A stretch of 64,000 nucleotides of DNA from NCBI GenBank assembly GCA_036971475.1, contig JBAIZL010000004.1, positions 62,789,668-62,853,667 of the forward strand, in the 5' to 3' direction. Of the stretch, positions 59,515 to 64,000 are shown one piece after another (position 1 is the first letter of the stretch; each line of letters starts with the position of its first letter). The notes below the pieces were generated by a model. The model had not been told where the DNA came from. It was given only the letters and a program-made list of their open reading frames with translations, and made no database searches. This DNA is from Prosapia bicincta (lineage: Eukaryota; Arthropoda; Insecta; Hemiptera; Cercopidae). A program made the translations under genes and the position numbers.

Positions 59515-60300
59515 TCACCGACTTCATCGCTACAAAATCTACCATCCCACCCCACCACAGCCCCCCCACTACACCACACACCACCACAGCACAGCCACCA
59601 CCATACTCAAACTATCACCGCACATCAACCTCCACCACAGCTCAACCACCACAGTTAAATTACCACCAAACCGCAACCTCCGCCTCACCTCAACCACCAC
59701 CACACCTCAACCACCATCAAACGTCAACCACCGCCACACCTCAACCACCATCACACTTCAACCACTACCACACCTCAACCACCAAGACACTAAAACTCCC
59801 AATACCACATCAAAATCATCACCACAACACAACCACCACCACACCACAACCACCATCACACCACACCACACCACACCACACCACACCACACCACACCACA
59901 CCACACCACACCACACCACACCACACCACACCACACACCCCATCACACCACACCACAACCATTATCACACCACACCACACCACACCACACCACACACCCC
60001 CATCACACCACACCACACCCCATCACACCACACCACAACCACCTCCACAGTACAACCCAAAAAACCACAACACAACCACCACCACACCACAACCATTATC
60101 ACACCACACCACACCACACCACACCACACCACACCACACCACACACAGCACACCCCCATCACACCACATCACACCCCATCACACCACACCACAACCACCT
60201 CCACAGTACAACCCAAAAAACCACACCACAACCACCATTACAACACTGTCACAATACAATACTCCATAGTCATAACACTACCACACATCATTAACAAAAC
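59515..60300. repeat. ACCAC-type simple repeat block
   Basis: Cytosine/adenine-rich imperfect repeats, strongest as (CCACA)n at 59850-59940 and 60100-60145. A larger block including CTCCACAGTACAACCCAAAA recurs at 60043 and 60199 (156 bp apart), showing local duplication. Open frames rich in Cys/Val/Trp/Gly on the minus strand are low-complexity by-products. Confidence 0.95.
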
Positions 60301-60840
60301 ACCACGCCACTACTACTACTCTACCACCACACCATTACCCTTTCTTCATCTTCTTGAAGTTCTCTAAATCCTCGTTTTCACGTAGGCTACTTTGCTTTTG
60401 GGACAATAAATTTGAAACAATGTTTTTAGACTACATTGAAAGTGAATAAAACGCTTTTTCTTTACGGAATTTATGTGTAGTGGATCATTGTCCTGTGAAA
60501 GGTTTCTGCCGGTTGTTTTCCGATGTTGACACAACCTTTAGGCAATACGGAAGTGACGGTACTGGCAAGTAACGGTAGTAAGACAACAATGCATGTTTAC
60601 TTTGGTGTTATATTTAAATCTATTTGTATTACGTCACAGTCGACGTAGTAGAAGACGTGACGTCAATGCAGACATGCCGTCCTGATTGCTTACCAGTTGA
60701 AAGGCTATATATGGTACTTCAAACAGTACGCGGACTTGCCTATAAGGATTACAATATTTGCATCCTTTGTGGTTTTGTCGGTAACATTCGTGTTGTAAGG
60801 AACGGGGATAAAATAGGAAAAATGGTTTAAGCACAGCGCT
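60301..60840. other. Unassigned, contains a promoter-like cluster
   Basis: A 68-codon frame at 60624-60830 (+) has no recognised domain. The region is less AT-rich than its neighbours. Confidence 0.35.
60657..60720 (+). promoter_or_regulatory. Possible promoter: CRE octamer plus TATA
   Basis: TGACGTCA (CRE palindrome, in CGTGACGTCAATG, near 60658) lies about 45 bp upstream of GCTATATATGG (near 60704). Several further CGTCA/GACGT half-sites lie just upstream (60634-60652). The spacing is plausible for a polymerase II core promoter, but no downstream exon is identified. Confidence 0.2.
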
Positions 60841-61274
60841 ATTGTCAAGAACCTTAGAGAAACGGTTGGTTTCCCCACAGATCTACACAGTGTGGTCTTT
60901 ATGATGCTATTGAGAATTTTAATCATGTCTCTAGCTCGAGGCTATGTCTCTTCATAAGTCTTTCAGTGTGACAGTATCCAAAGTGTTTTTAAAAGAAAAC
61001 TGAAGAAGATATTTAAAACTTGAAGAAAGAATATAAAGGAGAACTAGGGTTGCTCTTATTTTTATATTCAAGAGAGGACGAAAATTCGCAAAATGTTTGT
61101 AGATCTTTAAGCTAGCATGTGAGACTGTGGACGCACGAATCTAATCATAAATTCTTAGTGTTTGTCCCAAGAAGTAGGGGAGTTTGGTGCCACGAGATGT
61201 GGACCAGTATGTAAGGGCCTAAAAGCTTTACTATAAAACCTTTTATTATCCTAGCTTCTAGGTCGTGGTATTAG
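60841..61274. other. Unassigned spacer
   Basis: Nothing recognised. Confidence 0.4.
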
Positions 61275-61800
61275 TTCAATTCACTTCTACTAGATTTCGG
61301 AGGATCAAAACATTAACATAATAATAATTTACATTGTTATTGTAAATATGTTTAATCTGGTGGTAAACTTTGGAGTGAAAAAGACTTAAATAATATGTAC
61401 AAGTTTTTAGTGAGTCTAAAGATGTTTGTAGAAACTGAATAAGGTCAATTGAAATTTGAAAGAAAAGCCAATTAATTAAAATAGTTAAAATAATTTTCGA
61501 TTAGTTTTCGCTTAAACAATTTGTACTAAAATGTATTACGTCATAAATTAGGAGACAAATCAATCAATAATTCAAAAATCAGTTTAAAAAAATACAAACA
61601 TTTTGGTGCAATTTTGTTATAGACTAAGATAAAATGGGAATTGACTAAGCTGTAAATAATAAAAGAAGCATAGGGGAAATAAAGTGGATGTAAAGATGTT
61701 CTTGGATAACGGATAAATATTGACGATGTAATTTGTAAAAGATAGAAGCATGCGGTATTCATCTGTATTTGCATGACCTTAAATCATGCGTCAATCAATA
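61275..61800. repeat. Diverged tandem duplicate, copy 1
   Basis: Landmarks shared in the same order with 61830-63200: TTAGTTCAATTCACTTCTAC, AGTGAGTCTAAAGA, AACTGAATAAGGT, TTTTCGCTTAAACAATTTGT, AAAATGTATTACGTCATAAA, AGGAGACAA, and AAAGTGGATGTAAAGATGTT. It contains only one version of the segment that became the 87-bp array in copy 2. Confidence 0.65.
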
Positions 61801-61829
61801 AATCATTTGTCAGTCAATTTGTGGTTTTC

Positions 61830-63200
61830 TGTTAGTTCAATTTATCTCTACTAGATGTCGCTGGAACCATTAAAACATTATTGATAATAATTAGGACTAT
61901 AAACTGATGTTAAACACAGTAAGATTAGGCGAAAGAGGTTTGAATAATATTGGCGAGAAGTATTGTATTCGAAAAGAGTTTGGTGAGTCTGAAAGAACTA
62001 AATATTGTAGGAACTAAATAAGGTTGGTAAAACTTAAATAAAAAAAAGGAGTAAGAAATGGGGTTTTATTCATTTTCGCTTAAATTACAGTATATATTAC
62101 TAAAATGTATTACGTTACGACTTAGGAGACAACTCAGAGAATAGTTCTGAAGGACCTGATTAACGCTTAAACTACAGTATATATTACTAAAATATATTAC
62201 GTTACGACTTAGGAGACAACTCAGAGAATAGTTCTGAAGGACCTGATTAACGCTTAAATTACAGTATATATTACTAAAATATATTACGTTACGACTTAGG
62301 AGACAACTCAGAGAATAGTTCCGAAGGACCTGATTAACGCTTAAATTACAGTATATATTACTAAAATGTATTACGTTACGACTTAGGAGACAACTCAGAG
62401 AATAGTTCTGAAGGACCTGATTAACGCTTAAATTACAGTATATATTACTAAAATATATTACGTTACGACTTAGGAGACAACTCAGAGAATAGTTCTGAAG
62501 GACCTGATTAACGCTTAAATTACAGTATATATTACTAAAATATATTACGTTACGACTTAGGAGACAACTCAGAGAATAGTTCTGAAGGACCTGATTAACG
62601 CTTAAATTACAGTATATATTACTAAAATGTATTACGTTACGACTTAGGAGACAACTCAGAGAATAGTTCTGAAGGACCTGATTAACGCTTAAATTACAGT
62701 ATATATATTACTAAAATGTATTACGTTACGACTTAGGAGACAACTCAGAGAATAGTTCTGAAGGACCTGATTAACGCTTAAATTACAGTATATATTACTA
62801 AAATGTATTACGTTACGACTTAGGAGACAACTCAGAGAATAGTTCTGAAGGACCTGATTAACGCTTAAATTACAGTATATATTACTAAAATGTATTACGT
62901 TACGACTTAGGAGACAACTCAGAGAATAGTTCTGAAGGACCTGATTAACGCTTAAATTACAGTATATATTACTAAAATGTATTACGTTACGACTTAGGAG
63001 ACAACTCAGAGAATAGTTCTGAAGGACCTGATTAAAAGTTAGAAAATACTGATATTTCGACAGAATTTTATTTGAGACATGGACCAGATAACAGGAGATT
63101 GCTCGTTAAGTAATGAAAGAAGTAGTGACGAGATGAAGTGGATGTTAGTAAAGTGCTCTTAAACAAGCGGTATAATTTACGAAGAATTTGTAAGCTTGGA
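61830..63200. repeat. Diverged tandem duplicate, copy 2, with internal array
   Basis: Same landmark order as copy 1 (TTAGTTCAATTTATCTCTAC, GGTGAGTCTGAAAGAAC, AACTAAATAAGGT, TTTTCGCTTAAATTACAG, AGATGAAGTGGATGTTAGTA), but with the 87-bp segment multiplied about eleven-fold in the middle. Confidence 0.65.
62073..63036. repeat. 87-bp tandem array (11 units)
   Basis: The unit includes CGCTTAAATTACAGTATATA, TTACGTTACGACTTAGGAG and GTTCTGAAGGACCTGATTAA. CGCTTAAA recurs at 62077, 62164, 62251, 62338, 62425, 62512 and on to about 62949. Units differ at only one or two sites (AATGTATT/AATATATT, one extra TA), so the expansion is recent. Confidence 0.97.
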
Positions 63201-63698
63201 GGACGACGATAGAATGGAAAAGTAGAGCTAAACTGAAGTTTTTGAATGTTAAATTGAAAAAATGTTCAATATTCGAAAAATTTAAAACAAATTTCAGATA
63301 AATACTCTTTTTTATTTACCCTTTCATAAATAAATACCCTCTTTTATAAATTAAAATATTCGAGTCACCTCTTTTCATCCCGGTTGAAGCAGATCATGGT
63401 GCGGTTCGGACAAGCGGTTTTATATACTCCATGCTGTAATATTCTCAGTATTACATGATCGTTACAGCCGTAGCTTAGTCATACATCATGCCACATATTC
63501 TTCCTATTTCAAGGTGATGTGTTGACACCTCTTTATAACGTGATAGAATATAGGTTTGGTTCAGGTTCATGCACCTGTGATGGCAAGAGCTTTCTTATAT
63601 TTTGTACTAAAGAGTGTTATGTTCCTCTCTTAATCCCACTTACAGCCCCTCCTCAACCTTCGAAGGCTATAAGTGTCACTGGTTGACCGAAAGAAATA
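63201..63698. other. Unassigned spacer
   Basis: No gene or repeat recognised. Confidence 0.4.
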
Positions 63699-64000
63699 CA
63701 GTAGAGTCTCAATAACTCGAGGTAGAAGGGACCGAGACACCATCTGTGTGTATCTAGCTCTGTTTAAAATGTTCGTATATCTAGCACAAGTGTTACAAAA
63801 CTAGCAAAAAGTGCTTTAAAATTGGAACACCAAATTAATGTTGTATACAATGCAATTTTAAGATTATCCAGTTGTCATGGAGAAATAGCTTCTAGAATAA
63901 ATGACGAGAAAACCTACAGAAGAATAAGGCAAATTGTAATTAGAGGTGAACAATGACAAAAAATATATGTGAATTGGCAGAGGCAAAGAATAAATGAAAC
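63699..64000 (+). mobile_element. Pogo/Tigger-like element end, truncated by window
   Basis: After a TA (63697-63698), CAGTAGAGTCTCAATAACTC matches the general CAGTxxAxxCTCxxTAACTCG pattern of pogo-type inverted terminal repeats. ATCTAGC-type subterminal repeats follow (TATCTAGCTCTG, TATCTAGCACAAG). The opposite end is not in the window, and no transposase frame is visible in the 300 bp seen. The call rests on one terminus. Confidence 0.45.

Noticed and set aside
59758..60162. Cys/Val/Trp/Gly-rich minus-strand frames
   Set aside because: Translations of the CCACA simple repeat.

Overview
This window is repeat-dense, AT-rich nuclear DNA from a eukaryote, most likely an arthropod. Insect is a guess from the mix of Penelope-like, pogo-like, Helitron-like, tRNA-SINE and RNase H-bearing non-LTR elements; no host gene is present to fix the taxon. 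There is no bacterial-style gene organisation, no rRNA, no standalone tRNA gene and no CRISPR array. Apart from one weak candidate first exon (54331-54378), every protein signal I recognise belongs to a decayed retroelement.

Layout. 1-28749 is a satellite zone: four unrelated tandem arrays (83/86-bp, 30-bp, 31-bp and 71-bp units) separated by short single-copy spacers. The arrays fill about 25 kb and show clear higher-order periodicity. 28750-36310 holds a dispersed repeat that carries a tRNA-derived SINE, a Penelope-like element (PLE) inserted in the (TA)n tract of one copy and rearranged into a head-to-head inverted structure, a GT microsatellite, a non-LTR reverse transcriptase fragment and another SINE. 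36310-46260 is mostly unassigned AT-rich DNA with a foldback element (39921-40393), a 41-bp minisatellite, a pogo-like element (41374-42094) and another SINE-bearing copy. 46260-57000 is a nest of transposons: a non-LTR element interrupted by a second foldback element, two Helitron-like families (one copy interrupted by a LINE tail with 15-bp target duplications, another by a MITE with 8-bp duplications), and long CA and AT microsatellites. 57000-64000 is unassigned DNA, an ACCAC-type simple repeat, an 87-bp array grown inside one copy of a tandemly duplicated unit, and one end of another pogo-like element.

The most interesting signal links the PLE and the two foldback elements. Each is a near-perfect inverted repeat with an extra 33-49 bp on one side only, and each arm carries a compact fold resembling a type I hammerhead ribozyme (core box, stem II, GAAA, very short stem III, closing stem I). 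The 47.9-kb element has an intact CTGATGA box. The PLE and the 40-kb element keep the architecture but have altered core boxes. I read the two foldback elements as non-autonomous relatives of PLE terminal repeats that move as inverted dimers. The structures are visible in the sequence; the mobilisation model is inference.
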